This document shows, piece after piece, positions 1 to 8,845 of a stretch of DNA of 64,000 bases. The notes under the pieces are model-generated. The model was not told the DNA's origin. It saw nothing but the letters and a program-made list of their open reading frames with translations, and did not search any database. Source of the stretch: an uncultured Alteromonadaceae bacterium (GTDB lineage Bacteria > Pseudomonadota > Gammaproteobacteria > Enterobacterales > Alteromonadaceae). Where the stretch lies: contig CANMXU010000008.1 of the NCBI GenBank assembly GCA_947501935.1, forward strand, positions 91,373 through 155,372, in the 5' to 3' direction. The first letter of the stretch is position 1, and every line of letters begins with the position of its first letter. The position numbers were made by a program, and so were the translations under genes.

Positions 1-102
1 TGGCTGTGCAGTTAAGTTGGTGCGATTGGGTTTGTTGGTCATATCGTAGATGAGGTTGATATCGTCTGCTAGGCGTGTTTGTTCATTTCTTAAAGCTGAC
101 AT
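1..102 (-). CDS. 5' end of an unidentified protein (partial)
   Basis: An ATG at 102-100 on the minus strand opens a reading frame that runs without a stop to the window edge, giving 34 residues that begin MSALRNEQTRLADDINLIYD. The stretch is polar and looks helical. I do not recognise the family. It is divergent from the ubiF-like gene, with 245 bp between the two starts. The claim that it is coding rests only on the open frame and a normal start, so confidence is moderate. Confidence 0.5.
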   Translation of the reverse strand, partial: MSALRNEQTRLADDINLIYDMTNKPNRTNLTAQP

Positions 103-347
103 AATTATTCCTTAATCGTATCAATTTAAAGTGGAAGACTTAAAATAAGTCGCCATAACTATAGGCGAAAACTGTGAAGAAAATAAAGTGTTTAGTAGAT
201 TTATTTTTATTTTCTTGAGAATAGTTCGAATAAAACCTGCAACTTAGTTAAAATCAAAATGCTAAAACAAGACCTGAATTCAAGTTGTTAAATCAATTCA
301 TTAAATCAAAGTTTCAAGATAATGTTTCAAAAGAATAGGTATGTGTA

Positions 348-1517
348 ATGTCGAATAAGTTTGATTGTATAGTGATTGGTGGTGGTATGGTTGGTGCGGC
401 TAGTGCACTGGCGTTAGCTCAACTAGGGCTAAGTGTTGCTGTAGTTGAAAAACAAGCCCCGCAAGCGTATAAACCTGAACAAGCCTTTGACCTGCGTGTA
501 TCGGCCATATCATTGGCTTCACAGCACTTACTTGAGCAACTTGACGCTTGGCAGTCTATTAGCAAACAACGGTTATGCCCTTATAAGCGTTTAGGTGTTT
601 GGGAAACTCAATTGTCTTATACCGAGTTTAATGCCGACGATATTAAGCAAGCTCATCTAGGTCATATTATTGAAAATCGTTTATTACAATTATCATTATG
701 GCAAAAAATTGCAGAGCACGAAAATGTGACGCTTTTTTGCCCTGATACTTTATTAAGCTTTGAGCAAAGTAATAACGAAATTACCGTTGTACTTGAAAGT
801 CAGCAATTAACCAGTTCATTACTAATTGCTGCTGATGGCGCCAACTCAAAGGTGCGACAACTTGCCAGTATTGGAATTACCGGTTGGGATTATCCGCAAT
901 CAGCAATGCTAATAAATGTTGAAACGCAAAAAATGCAGCAAGATATTACTTGGCAACAGTTTTATCCAACAGGGCCTGTGGCAATGCTTCCTTTACCTGG
1001 CAAAAATGCCTCGCTAGTTTGGTATCACCAACGCGATGAAATAAAACGTTTGTCGGCATTGTCAAATGAGCAGCTTGAAGGTGAAGTGCATCAGCATTTC
1101 CCAGAAAAGTTAGGGCAGGTTAAAGTGATTGCTAAAGGCGCATTCCCACTAACACGCCGACACGCTAATACCTATCAGTCAGGCCGAGTTTTATTATTAG
1201 GGGATGCAGCGCACACTATTAACCCTATGGCAGGACAAGGCGTTAATTTAGGTTTTAAAGACGTAAAAGCATTGCAAACGGTTATTGCTACAGCCATTGG
1301 TGAAGGTCAATGTTGGCACTCCCCACAAGTACTCGCGGGTTACGAAAAATACCGACGACCAGATAATTTGTTGATGAGCTCAACTATGGACGCACTCTAT
1401 ACCAGCTTTTCTCATCCATCTCCCTTAATTAAGCTGGCACGTAATAGCGGCCTGTTCTTAGCTAATCGACTACCTTACCTGAAAAATAAAGCGTTAGCCT
1501 ATGCTTGCGGGGTTTAG
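348..1517 (+). CDS. ubiF: UbiF-like FAD-dependent ubiquinone-biosynthesis hydroxylase
   Basis: This is a 389-residue flavoprotein monooxygenase of the UbiH/UbiF/VisC/COQ6 family, which hydroxylates the ring of ubiquinone precursors. The FAD dinucleotide motif GGGMVG lies at residues 11-16, the DG motif AADGANSKVR at 161-170, and the GD motif GDAAHTINPMAGQG at about 285-298. The wording of the last motif, followed by VNLGFKDVKAL, is closest to UbiF, which adds the C6 hydroxyl on demethoxyubiquinol. A VisC/UbiI paralogue cannot be excluded without an alignment. Length is normal for the family. It appears to be a single-gene unit, since a tRNA operon on the other strand follows 180 bp later. Confidence 0.8.
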   Translation: MSNKFDCIVIGGGMVGAASALALAQLGLSVAVVEKQAPQAYKPEQAFDLRVSAISLASQHLLEQLDAWQSISKQRLCPYKRLGVWETQLSYTEFNADDIKQAHLGHIIENRLLQLSLWQKIAEHENVTLFCPDTLLSFEQSNNEITVVLESQQLTSSLLIAADGANSKVRQLASIGITGWDYPQSAMLINVETQKMQQDITWQQFYPTGPVAMLPLPGKNASLVWYHQRDEIKRLSALSNEQLEGEVHQHFPEKLGQVKVIAKGAFPLTRRHANTYQSGRVLLLGDAAHTINPMAGQGVNLGFKDVKALQTVIATAIGEGQCWHSPQVLAGYEKYRRPDNLLMSSTMDALYTSFSHPSPLIKLARNSGLFLANRLPYLKNKALAYACGV

Positions 1518-1699
1518 CTCGCGGTTAAAGGTGCTGTTAAACTTGATATAAGATGATGATTGTTATTGATGAAGTAATGATCAAGGGGATTTTTTGCAAA
1601 CTTTGATTTTTATATAGATTTTAAAGTAGTAAGGAAGAGTTTGATGTTTTATAACGAGAGTCGCGTAACTAGCTATTTATAGTGTTCAGGGTTTTGAAA

Positions 1700-1776
1700 T
1701 GGTGGCTACACCGGGATTTGAACCTGGGACCCCATCATTATGAGTGATGTGCTCTAACCAGCTGAGCTATGTAGCC
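1700..1776 (-). tRNA. tRNA-Met (CAT), elongator type
   Basis: Read on the minus strand this is a 77-nt cloverleaf with encoded CCA. The anticodon stem CATCA/TGATG encloses the loop CTCATAA, so the anticodon is CAT. The sequence closely follows E. coli elongator tRNA-Met, beginning GGCTACATAGCTCAG. It is the last gene of the tRNA operon in transcription order and one of three near-identical copies. Confidence 0.95.
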
Positions 1777-1879
1777 ATTTCAATAGATAAATCATGCAGC
1801 GTATAAAACCATTAATAATCATATGGCTTTAAATAATTGCATTGAAGTATATGTTGATGGATTTTGTATTAGAAACAAA

Positions 1880-1960
1880 TGGTACGGGAAGAGAGACTTG
1901 AACTCTCACATCTTGCGCTACTGGAGCCTAGTTATCTAACATAAGCTGCGCGTCTATAAC
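1880..1960 (-). pseudogene. Decayed tRNA-Leu copy
   Basis: The 3' half (CCA, T arm, variable arm and the edge of the anticodon stem, 1880-1930) matches the intact tRNA-Leu genes at 2167 and 2646 almost base for base. The anticodon loop, D arm and 5' acceptor strand are then scrambled. Only the short block GCGCGTCTA near 1948-1956 can still be recognised. No acceptor stem can form, so it is not a functional tRNA. It probably came from the tandem duplication that also copied tRNA-Met. Confidence 0.85.
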
Positions 1961-1986
1961 TTCACAAATGGTTGAGAACTTTGAAA

Positions 1987-2063
1987 TGGTGGCTACACCG
2001 GGATTTGAACCTGGGACCCCATCATTATGAGTGATGTGCTCTAACCAGCTGAGCTATGTAGCC
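1987..2063 (-). tRNA. tRNA-Met (CAT), elongator type
   Basis: This 77-nt gene with encoded CCA is the same as the copy at 1700-1776. The anticodon loop is CTCATAA. It sits between the decayed and the intact tRNA-Leu genes in the operon. Confidence 0.95.
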
Positions 2064-2166
2064 ATTTCAATAGATAAATCATGCAATGTTTAAAACCATT
2101 AATAATCATATGGCTTTAAATAATTGCATTGAAGTATATGTTGATGGATTTTGTATTAGAAACAAA

Positions 2167-2251
<85 letters not shown>

Positions 2252-2366
2252 ATTTTGTGCTCACCATATTATAAATAAATTACAATATAGCTCAGGGCTA
2301 GCCCTGTTAATACATTAGCCTAAGTCATGAAAAGTGATAATGAAATTAGGTTTAAAGTGAAGAGAG

Positions 2367-2441
2367 TGGCTGGGGTATGAGGATTTGAACCTCAGAATGA
2401 CGGGATCAAAACCCGCTGCCTTACCGCTTGGCTATACCCCA
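2367..2441 (-). tRNA. tRNA-Gln (TTG)
   Basis: This 75-nt cloverleaf carries encoded CCA. The anticodon loop TTTTGAT gives TTG, and the 5' end TGGGGTATAGCCAAGCGG matches tRNA-Gln. It is a duplicate of the gene at 2533-2607, and the flanks are also shared over a few bases. Confidence 0.95.
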
Positions 2442-2532
2442 ACAGGAGTCTCTTACTTTGTTACATTGCACCCTTTACTTCGATTAATATTACCTAATTA
2501 AAAATTGAGTAAATTAACTGAACTAAAGAAAG

Positions 2533-2607
2533 TGGCTGGGGTATGAGGATTTGAACCTCAGAATGACGGGATCAAAACCCGCTGCCTTACCGCTTGGCTA
2601 TACCCCA
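2533..2607 (-). tRNA. tRNA-Gln (TTG)
   Basis: This is the second 75-nt tRNA-Gln, identical in sequence to 2367-2441. The Met-Leu-Gln-Gln order resembles the E. coli metT-leuW-glnU operon. Confidence 0.95.
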
Positions 2608-2645
2608 ACAATGTAACTTTCTTCGCAACATGATGTTGCTTGAAA

Positions 2646-2730
<85 letters not shown>

Positions 2731-2756
2731 ATTTCAATAACTAACTTTAAGAGAAG

Positions 2757-2833
2757 TGGTGGCTACACCGGGATTTGAACCTGGGACCCCATCATTATGA
2801 GTGATGTGCTCTAACCAGCTGAGCTATGTAGCC
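2757..2833 (-). tRNA. tRNA-Met (CAT), first gene of the tRNA operon
   Basis: This 77-nt tRNA-Met has anticodon loop CTCATAA and encoded CCA. It is promoter-proximal, with its 5' end 31 bp from the -10 hexamer. Confidence 0.95.
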
Positions 2834-2864
2834 TTACCATCTTGCCTCTCAGCAAGTGGCGCGT

Positions 2865-2893
2865 ATTATGCAAATCTGATCGGCTTACGTCAA
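2865..2893 (-). promoter_or_regulatory. Sigma-70 promoter of the tRNA operon
   Basis: On the minus strand TTGACG (2893-2888) and CATAAT (2870-2865) are separated by exactly 17 bp. The bases after the -10 are ACGCGCC, a GC-rich discriminator of the kind found at stringently controlled stable-RNA promoters. An A/T-rich stretch lies upstream of the -35 and could act as an UP element. Stringent control is an inference from the discriminator. Confidence 0.85.
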
Positions 2894-3263
2894 CCGTTTT
2901 TTTATAAAAAAGATGACTTTTTATTTGTTTGATTAAAGAGTCGTCAAATTGGCTGTAATCTAAGCGAATAATAGCCTAAACCCACGTTGAGACTATTTGT
3001 TTCGCTATTATTGGCGTTGTTGTGTTTAGAAGGCTTTTACTAAAATACTTTCTGCTATAGCTGGCGAACGATATTATTTATTAGCAGGAGCTGTTGCTGT
3101 TTTTATTAAGTCATCGAAATACTTTGCTAGCATCTCCAATTTAGCCACTTGTTAATTTTAAATAACTGACAGGCGTTTTATTATCAACAGCAATGTATTC
3201 GAAAAATACTTTAGTTTATTGGACCGGCGAGAAGGGGGATGAGAGGAGTTGATATGTGTAGAA
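2894..3263. other. Intergenic stretch between ychF and the tRNA operon
   Basis: No credible gene is seen here. The tRNA promoter lies at its left edge and the ychF terminator at its right edge. Minus-strand frames contain two short coding-like peptides (about 3010-3220) with stops between them. They might be remnants of a decayed gene, but nothing identifies them. Confidence 0.4.
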
Positions 3264-3330
3264 GCAAAAAACAGAGTTTTCTATTGTTATATGCCCTTTT
3301 ATGAGAACAATAATTAGAAAACTCTGCTTT
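3264..3330 (-). terminator. Intrinsic terminator after ychF
   Basis: Read on the minus strand, AGAGTTTTCT and AGAAAACTCT pair to form the base of a long hairpin with an inner ATTGTT/AACAAT stem, followed by CTGTTTTTTG. It lies about 60 bp past the ychF stop. Confidence 0.75.
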
Positions 3331-3388
3331 TATATAAATGTATAGCTGTAGCTATTTTGCTAAATTGTAGTCGAATAAGTTTTAGCGG

Positions 3389-4480
3389 CTAAACGTTAAA
3401 TCTGAAATGGACAACGTCACCATCTTTAACGCGGTATTCTTTACCTTCTAAACGCCATTTACCTGCATCCTTTGCACCTGACTCACCGTTAAATTCGATA
3501 AAGTCATCAAAGCTAACAACTTCAGCGCGAATAAAACCTTTTTCAAAGTCAGTATGAATAACACCTGCAGCTTGTGGCGCCGTTGCATTTTGTTTCACTG
3601 TCCATGCACGTACTTCTTTAACACCGGCAGTGAAATACGTTTGTAAATGCAATAAACCATAACCTGAATTAATCACACGGTTTAGGCCTGGTTCTTCTAA
3701 ACCCATTTCAGCCATGAACTCTTCGCGGTCTTCGTCATCCATTTCAGATAATTCACCTTCAATTTCAGCGCAAACAGCAACAACTACCGCACCTTCTTTT
3801 TCGGCAATGCCGTGAACAACATCTAAATATGGATTATTTTCAAAGCCATCGTCATTTACATTAGCAATGTACATGGTAGGTTTGATGGTTAAAAAGTTAA
3901 GATAAGCAACGGCGGCTTTTTCTTCTTTAGATAAATCTAACGAACGCACCATATGGCCGTCTTCAACATGCTTTAATATTTTCTCTAATACCGGCATTTC
4001 AAATTTTGCGTCTTTATCGCCGCCTTTAGCGCGTTTAGCTTGGCGGGTAATTGCGCGCTCGGCAGTATCCATATCAGCTAAAGCTAGCTCGGTATTAATT
4101 ACGTCAATATCATCTGCAGGATTAATTTTGTTAGCAACATGAATAATATTGTCATTTTCAAAACAACGTACCACATGGCCAATAGCATCAGTTTCACGAA
4201 TGTTAGCTAAAAACTTATTACCTAAACCTTCACCTTTTGAAGCTCCAGCAACTAGGCCGGCAATATCAACAAATTCCATAGTGGTAGCTAATACACGTTC
4301 AGGGTTCACAATTTTAGCTAATTGGTCTAAACGTGGATCAGGTACAGGTACCACACCAGTATTTGGTTCGATTGTACAAAACGGAAAGTTTGCAGCTTCA
4401 ATACCTGCTTTGGTTAATGCATTGAAAAGGGTTGATTTACCAACGTTGGGCAAGCCAACAATACCGCATTTGAATCCCAT
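3389..4480 (-). CDS. ychF: Ribosome-binding ATPase YchF (Obg family)
   Basis: YchF is a cytoplasmic P-loop NTPase of the OBG/TRAFAC class that binds ribosomes and prefers ATP to GTP. At 363 residues the protein matches the E. coli length. The P loop GLPNVGKST is at residues 9-17, the switch region [19 protein letters not shown] follows, the NVND segment replaces the usual NKxD guanine motif as expected for this family, and a TGS domain forms the C terminus. It is the last gene of the minus-strand run lolB-ispE-prs-rplY-pth-ychF, 43 bp after pth and very likely cotranscribed with it. A terminator follows. Confidence 0.97.
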   Translation of the reverse strand: MGFKCGIVGLPNVGKSTLFNALTKAGIEAANFPFCTIEPNTGVVPVPDPRLDQLAKIVNPERVLATTMEFVDIAGLVAGASKGEGLGNKFLANIRETDAIGHVVRCFENDNIIHVANKINPADDIDVINTELALADMDTAERAITRQAKRAKGGDKDAKFEMPVLEKILKHVEDGHMVRSLDLSKEEKAAVAYLNFLTIKPTMYIANVNDDGFENNPYLDVVHGIAEKEGAVVVAVCAEIEGELSEMDDEDREEFMAEMGLEEPGLNRVINSGYGLLHLQTYFTAGVKEVRAWTVKQNATAPQAAGVIHTDFEKGFIRAEVVSFDDFIEFNGESGAKDAGKWRLEGKEYRVKDGDVVHFRFNV

Positions 4481-4523
4481 GATATTTACCTATGTGTTTA
4501 GCTAAAATGTAGTGGTTAAACTA

Positions 4524-5108
4524 TTAAGCTACTTTAAATGAATGCAAACGATTTTGTGCTTTTTTCAAATCGTCTTTTTGCCAGATGTCGATGCAGCGAC
4601 TTGCTTCATCAATGGCTTGTTCTATTTTGTCTTGGTCAATTTTTGGTGCCTTGCCAAGTACATGTCCGGTTACGCGATCTCTATGGCCGGGGTGACCAAT
4701 GCCAATGCGCAATCGGTAAAATTCTTTGTTATTTGCCATACGGGCAATAATATCGCGCAGGCCATTATGCCCACCATGTCCGCCACCTTGCTTTATTTTA
4801 CAAACACCCGGTTCCATATCTAGTTCATCATGAGCAACCAATATATTTTCTACAGGAATACGGAAAAAGTTTGCAAGAGGAGCAACCGATTGACCACTTC
4901 TATTCATAAAGGTGGTTGGAATGAGTAAATGAACAAGTTCACCACCAATTTCACCTTTGCCATATAGGCCGAAGTATTTTTTTTCAGGTCGTAGGGAGAT
5001 ATTATTACGAGCAGCGAGTTCTTCGACGAACCAAACACCTGCATTATGACGAGTTTTTGTATATTCGGGGCCTGGATTACCCAGGCCCACAACTAGTTGA
5101 ATAGTCAT
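4524..5108 (-). CDS. pth: Peptidyl-tRNA hydrolase
   Basis: Pth is a cytoplasmic enzyme that cleaves the ester bond of peptidyl-tRNAs released early from ribosomes, recycling tRNA. The 194-residue protein has the usual length. The catalytic set is present: N11 in VGLGNPG, H21 in TRHNAG, N69 in FMNRSG and D94 in AHDELD. The [12 protein letters not shown] loop is also intact. It lies 20 bp after rplY and 43 bp before ychF, the usual gammaproteobacterial order, so a translation-related transcription unit is likely. Confidence 0.97.
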   Translation of the reverse strand: MTIQLVVGLGNPGPEYTKTRHNAGVWFVEELAARNNISLRPEKKYFGLYGKGEIGGELVHLLIPTTFMNRSGQSVAPLANFFRIPVENILVAHDELDMEPGVCKIKQGGGHGGHNGLRDIIARMANNKEFYRLRIGIGHPGHRDRVTGHVLGKAPKIDQDKIEQAIDEASRCIDIWQKDDLKKAQNRLHSFKVA

Positions 5109-5128
5109 TTAAGTAAAAAACTTAATGA

Positions 5129-5755
5129 TTATTCAGCAGCTTCAGTTTCTGCTTCAGCTTCTTCGCTGTCGTCATCACTTGAACCTTTCGGTGCATTTAG
5201 ACTTGCAACAGCTAGGTCATGGCTTTCACCTTTAGCTAATTCATCAGAAGTTACGCCTTCTGGTAAAGTAACGTCAGATAAATGCAATGTTTGACCAACT
5301 TCTAAGCCTGCAACATCAACTTCGATGAAATCAGGGATGTTAGCAGGTAAACAGCTAATCGCAATTTCATTCACGTGGTGAGCCATTTTGCCACCTTTTT
5401 TCTCTGCAGCGTCTTCGTTGATGAAGTGAACTGGAGCATTAACGTGAACAGCATGCGTAGCGTCAACACGTAAAAAATCTAAGTGCATTACTAGTTGCTT
5501 AAATGGGTGACGTTGCATGTCTTTTAATAAACATTCAACTGGCTTGCCATCTACGTTTAAAGTTAAAACGTGAGAATAAAAAGCTTCTTCTTGTTGGGCA
5601 CGGTATACTTTGCTGTGCTCTAACGTTAAAGAAATAGGTTCTTGGCCTTCACCGTAAAGAATTGCTGGAATTTTGTTAGCGTGACGTAGGCGGCGGCTCG
5701 CACCTTTCCCTAAGTCAGTACGTACTTCAGCATTCAAAGTAAATAAATCTGTCAT
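5129..5755 (-). CDS. rplY: 50S ribosomal protein L25 (long Ctc/TL5 form)
   Basis: L25 binds 5S rRNA in the large subunit. This is the two-domain form of 208 residues. The L25 domain occupies about residues 1-90 (R-RR near [19 protein letters not shown]) and the beta-rich Ctc/TL5 domain about 95-185. The C-terminal tail is very acidic ([15 protein letters not shown]), as in many Alteromonadales and Pseudomonas homologues. E. coli L25 has only the first domain. It is followed closely by pth. The 216-bp gap upstream contains the prs terminator, so rplY probably has its own promoter. Confidence 0.96.
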   Translation of the reverse strand: MTDLFTLNAEVRTDLGKGASRRLRHANKIPAILYGEGQEPISLTLEHSKVYRAQQEEAFYSHVLTLNVDGKPVECLLKDMQRHPFKQLVMHLDFLRVDATHAVHVNAPVHFINEDAAEKKGGKMAHHVNEIAISCLPANIPDFIEVDVAGLEVGQTLHLSDVTLPEGVTSDELAKGESHDLAVASLNAPKGSSDDDSEEAEAETEAAE

Positions 5756-5920
5756 GGTTTAATACTCTTATATTAAGTTAAATAAAGTTGTTGTTTTTTG
5801 CGACCAAAAACAACACAAAGCCTTAAAACGAACAGCGCTTAATTTAGCGACTATCAATTTAAGGCGCCGCATAATAACACCTCAGTGTTTACAGATCCAA
5901 CAATTAAACCCCAGACAATA

Positions 5921-5945
5921 AAAAAGGCACCAAAAGTGCCTTTTA
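5921..5945 (-). terminator. Intrinsic terminator after prs
   Basis: On the minus strand AAAAGGCAC-TTTTG-GTGCCTTTTTT forms a compact hairpin with a U run, 27 bp past the prs stop. It also has an A run on the other side, but no plus-strand gene needs it. Confidence 0.85.
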
Positions 5946-5971
5946 AAGAAGATTATTTTCGCTGTTCGTAT

Positions 5972-6919
5972 TTAGCTATCAAACATTGCCGAAATAGATT
6001 CTTCATTGCAAACACGGCGAATAGCTTCAGATAACATACCAGCAAGGGTCAGTTGTCTTACTTTATCGAGTGCTTTTAATTCATCGCTTAGCGGAATTGA
6101 GTCTGTTACGACTACTTCGTCTAATACAGAATTTTTTAAGTTTTCAGCAGCATTACCAGATAGTACCGGGTGAGTTGCATAAGCAAAAACACGCTTAGCG
6201 CCATGTTCTTTTAATGCTTCAGCCGCTTTTGCTAATGTGCCACCTGTATCAATCATGTCATCAACGATGAAACAATCACGACCTTCCACATCACCAATAA
6301 TATGCATTACTTGCGCAACATTGGCTTTAGGACGACGTTTATCAATAATGGCAAGGTCTGCATCATCTAGTAGTTTTGCTACAGCGCGAGCACGCACAAC
6401 ACCACCAATATCAGGAGAAACAACTACTGGGTTTTCAATGTTTCTTTTTACCATATCTTCTAAAAGAATAGGGGTACCAAATACATTATCTACTGGTACA
6501 TCAAAGAAGCCTTGAATTTGCTCAGCGTGTAAATCAACCGTTAATACACGATCAACACCAACACTTGATAAGAAGTCAGCAACTACTTTTGCGGTAATTG
6601 GTACACGAGCACTGCGTACACGACGATCTTGGCGTGCGTAGCCAAAATATGGCATAACAGCTGTGATACGACCTGCAGAAGCACGACGTAATGCATCAAT
6701 CATTACAATCAGTTCCATCAGGTTGTCGTTGGTTGGCGCACATGTGGATTGCACGATGAATACATCAGCGCCACGTACGTTTTCAGTGATTTCAACACTG
6801 ATTTCACCGTCGCTAAAACTGCCTACTTTTGCTTCGCCTAAAGTAATATATAGACGGTTTGCAATTTCTTTAGCCAGTTCAGGGGTGGCGTTACCCGCAA
6901 AGATCTTCATGTCAGGCAC
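5972..6919 (-). CDS. prs: Ribose-phosphate pyrophosphokinase (PRPP synthetase), GTG start
   Basis: Prs makes phosphoribosyl pyrophosphate from ribose 5-phosphate and ATP for nucleotide, His, Trp and NAD synthesis. The frame is open up to an ATG at 6946, but I place the start at GTG 6919-6917. A strong Shine-Dalgarno GAGGA lies 7 nt before it, the protein then begins (M)[15 protein letters not shown] like E. coli Prs, and the length becomes 315 residues, the family standard. The 9 extra residues of the longer form have no counterpart in E. coli Prs. The PRPP-binding loop [11 protein letters not shown] and the flexible-loop residues [16 protein letters not shown] are present. It lies downstream of ispE, as in E. 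coli. Confidence 0.95.
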   Translation of the reverse strand: MPDMKIFAGNATPELAKEIANRLYITLGEAKVGSFSDGEISVEITENVRGADVFIVQSTCAPTNDNLMELIVMIDALRRASAGRITAVMPYFGYARQDRRVRSARVPITAKVVADFLSSVGVDRVLTVDLHAEQIQGFFDVPVDNVFGTPILLEDMVKRNIENPVVVSPDIGGVVRARAVAKLLDDADLAIIDKRRPKANVAQVMHIIGDVEGRDCFIVDDMIDTGGTLAKAAEALKEHGAKRVFAYATHPVLSGNAAENLKNSVLDEVVVTDSIPLSDELKALDKVRQLTLAGMLSEAIRRVCNEESISAMFDS

Positions 6920-7035
6920 TGTCAGTTCCTCAGAAACTTTTGACATTAATATTCCAACGCTGTAATTGCTATCAGTGATAACAGTATATCAGCACATTAT
7001 TAAAAATTTGTCAGCATTTTTGAATTAATAAAAAT

Positions 7036-7914
7036 TCATTTTTTCAATGCCATGCTTGCGGCCGTTACAGCCTGCATTACCGGCGACTCATTTAGTCCCT
7101 TCGCCACAAAAGAAAAAATTTCTTTTGGTAATTGCTTTTGCAATTGGCGAGCCTCATCTTCTGAGTTGAAACGTGAAAAAATACACGCCCCTGTTCCGGT
7201 CATTTGAGACGGCGCGTATTCTATCAACCAAGCAAGTAGCTTGGCAACCTCAGGGTAACGTTTTATTACCATTGTTTGGCAATCATTATGGCAGTTTTCC
7301 ATTACGTGGCTAAGGTCAATATCCTTTAGCGCTAGCTTAGCTGTGGCTCGCGGTAAATCGGGAGAGGTAAAAACTGCCGCAGTAGAAATACTGCAATTGG
7401 GTTTGCTAACTAAATACCAATACTCTTTTGGCGCTGCGCGGCTAAGTTTTTCACCAACTCCTTCAGCAAAGGCGGCATAGCCTCGCACGAATACGGGAAC
7501 ATCAGCACCTAGTGATAAACCTAATGTAGCCAGTTCGTCTATCTCCATATTTACTTCAAATAAAGTATTTAAGGCTAATAATATCGTTGCTGCATTTGAT
7601 GAGCCACCACCTAAGCCGCCGCCCATAGGTAAAATTTTATTTATTTTTATATCTGCGCCAAAATTTTTGTTCGCCTGCTGCTGAATAATACGTGCAGCTT
7701 TTACAATTAAATTATCGTCATTATTAACCCCTGATATTGGTGTTAATAAATTGATATTACCTGAATCATTTAACGAAATTTCAATGGTATCGCCATAATC
7801 AAGAAATTGAAAAAGCGTTTGCAGTTCATGGTATCCATCGCTGCGTTGACCATTAATATGTAAAAATAAATTAAGCTTTGCCGGTGAAGGAAAGCTAAAA
7901 AAAGTTGAAGTCAC
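7036..7914 (-). CDS. ispE: 4-diphosphocytidyl-2-C-methyl-D-erythritol kinase
   Basis: IspE phosphorylates CDP-methylerythritol in the MEP pathway to isoprenoids. It is a cytoplasmic GHMP kinase of 292 residues. The glycine-rich ATP loop PMGGGLGGGSSNAA is at 97-110, the catalytic pair is K13 (SPAKLNL) and D138 (LGADVPVF), and the C-terminal TGTGACIF motif is present. It lies 27 bp after lolB and is followed by prs, the standard lolB-ispE-prs order, so the three are probably cotranscribed. Confidence 0.96.
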   Translation of the reverse strand: MTSTFFSFPSPAKLNLFLHINGQRSDGYHELQTLFQFLDYGDTIEISLNDSGNINLLTPISGVNNDDNLIVKAARIIQQQANKNFGADIKINKILPMGGGLGGGSSNAATILLALNTLFEVNMEIDELATLGLSLGADVPVFVRGYAAFAEGVGEKLSRAAPKEYWYLVSKPNCSISTAAVFTSPDLPRATAKLALKDIDLSHVMENCHNDCQTMVIKRYPEVAKLLAWLIEYAPSQMTGTGACIFSRFNSEDEARQLQKQLPKEIFSFVAKGLNESPVMQAVTAASMALKK

Positions 7915-7941
7915 TGAGTCGTTCTCTATCTAATTAAGCTG

Positions 7942-8577
7942 TTAATAAACTTGCCACTGGTTAATGGCAAGCTTAATGGTGAGTTCTTGTTGTTTAATGG
8001 TAATTTTACTCGCCAGCTGGTGCTGATTTATATTCTTATAATGGCTGTAGTTAATTTGCCAGCTTCTATCTTGATAATTGCTAATTAAGCGAGTTGGCAA
8101 CTTAGTATTTTGATCATATTCGATAACATCGCTTTTTTGATAAGTTAAGCCTTTAAGCCAATAGGTTAGGGCGTCGGTTGGCAAAGTATAACCCGTTAAT
8201 GAATGCAACAGCTGTGCTAGGTTAGTACCTTGAAACGTATTACCGTCAACCTTTATGGTATGAATATTATCTTTTGACGATAAATGCAAAACGTTAATGC
8301 CAAGGTAGGTAGTTAAATCTAAACGTTGGCTGCTTGTACTGGTTAAATATTGCCAATTTATAGTCGCGCTGGTTTTTTCTTCAGGGTGAATAAAAGCAAT
8401 TTTGCCAGAAATTTTCCAATCAGTTATCGCCAACATTTGTTGGTTTCGCTCAGTAACCTCTTGCGGATAGAGTATCGGTGTTTTTGAGCTATCCAATAAA
8501 CTTGCACAACCATTTAATAACAGCGCTAGGGTTAACAAAAAGCTGAACTGGATGAATTTTTTATTGAGTATGGTCAA
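7942..8577 (-). CDS. lolB: Outer-membrane lipoprotein insertion protein LolB, TTG start
   Basis: LolB is an outer-membrane lipoprotein that receives lipoproteins from LolA and inserts them into the outer membrane. The open frame extends to 8637, but the best start is TTG at 8577-8575. AAGGTG lies about 7 nt upstream, and the protein then begins with a normal lipoprotein signal ending in the lipobox LLNGC at about residue 24. That gives 211 residues, against 207 in E. coli. The longer form would put about 20 polar residues before the signal peptide. It diverges from hemA, as in E. coli. Confidence 0.9.
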   Translation of the reverse strand: MTILNKKFIQFSFLLTLALLLNGCASLLDSSKTPILYPQEVTERNQQMLAITDWKISGKIAFIHPEEKTSATINWQYLTSTSSQRLDLTTYLGINVLHLSSKDNIHTIKVDGNTFQGTNLAQLLHSLTGYTLPTDALTYWLKGLTYQKSDVIEYDQNTKLPTRLISNYQDRSWQINYSHYKNINQHQLASKITIKQQELTIKLAINQWQVY

Positions 8578-8845
8578 TGAACAACACCTTAATTTAAATT
8601 TATATTGGTACACAGTAGGTAAGACTCTTTCAATCATTGCCGATATTTCGTAAAATTAACGTGAGTTTTGTCACAGATCATGATTTTTTCTTTGAGTTTG
8701 GTTGATAATACCGTTTAGAAAAAATTAATCCTATCGTTTATCGTTAAAGTTTGCATGAAAAACGAGTAAGAAAAGCGTAGGGATATGTTCATTATTGATT
8801 TGGCAAAATTGCTTTCACTTTATTTAGGCTGAAATAGATAACTTT

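Noticed and set aside
3010..3220. Two short minus-strand peptides with coding-like composition (one with TTGGAG before ATG)
   Set aside because: Stops separate them, neither is longer than about 25 residues and no family is recognisable; a decayed gene remnant is possible but not supportable.
4149..4505. Plus-strand open frame of 118 codons antisense to ychF
   Set aside because: It mirrors the third-codon-position pattern of ychF and has no independent support; similar antisense shadows over prs, rlmM and the exb genes were also discarded.
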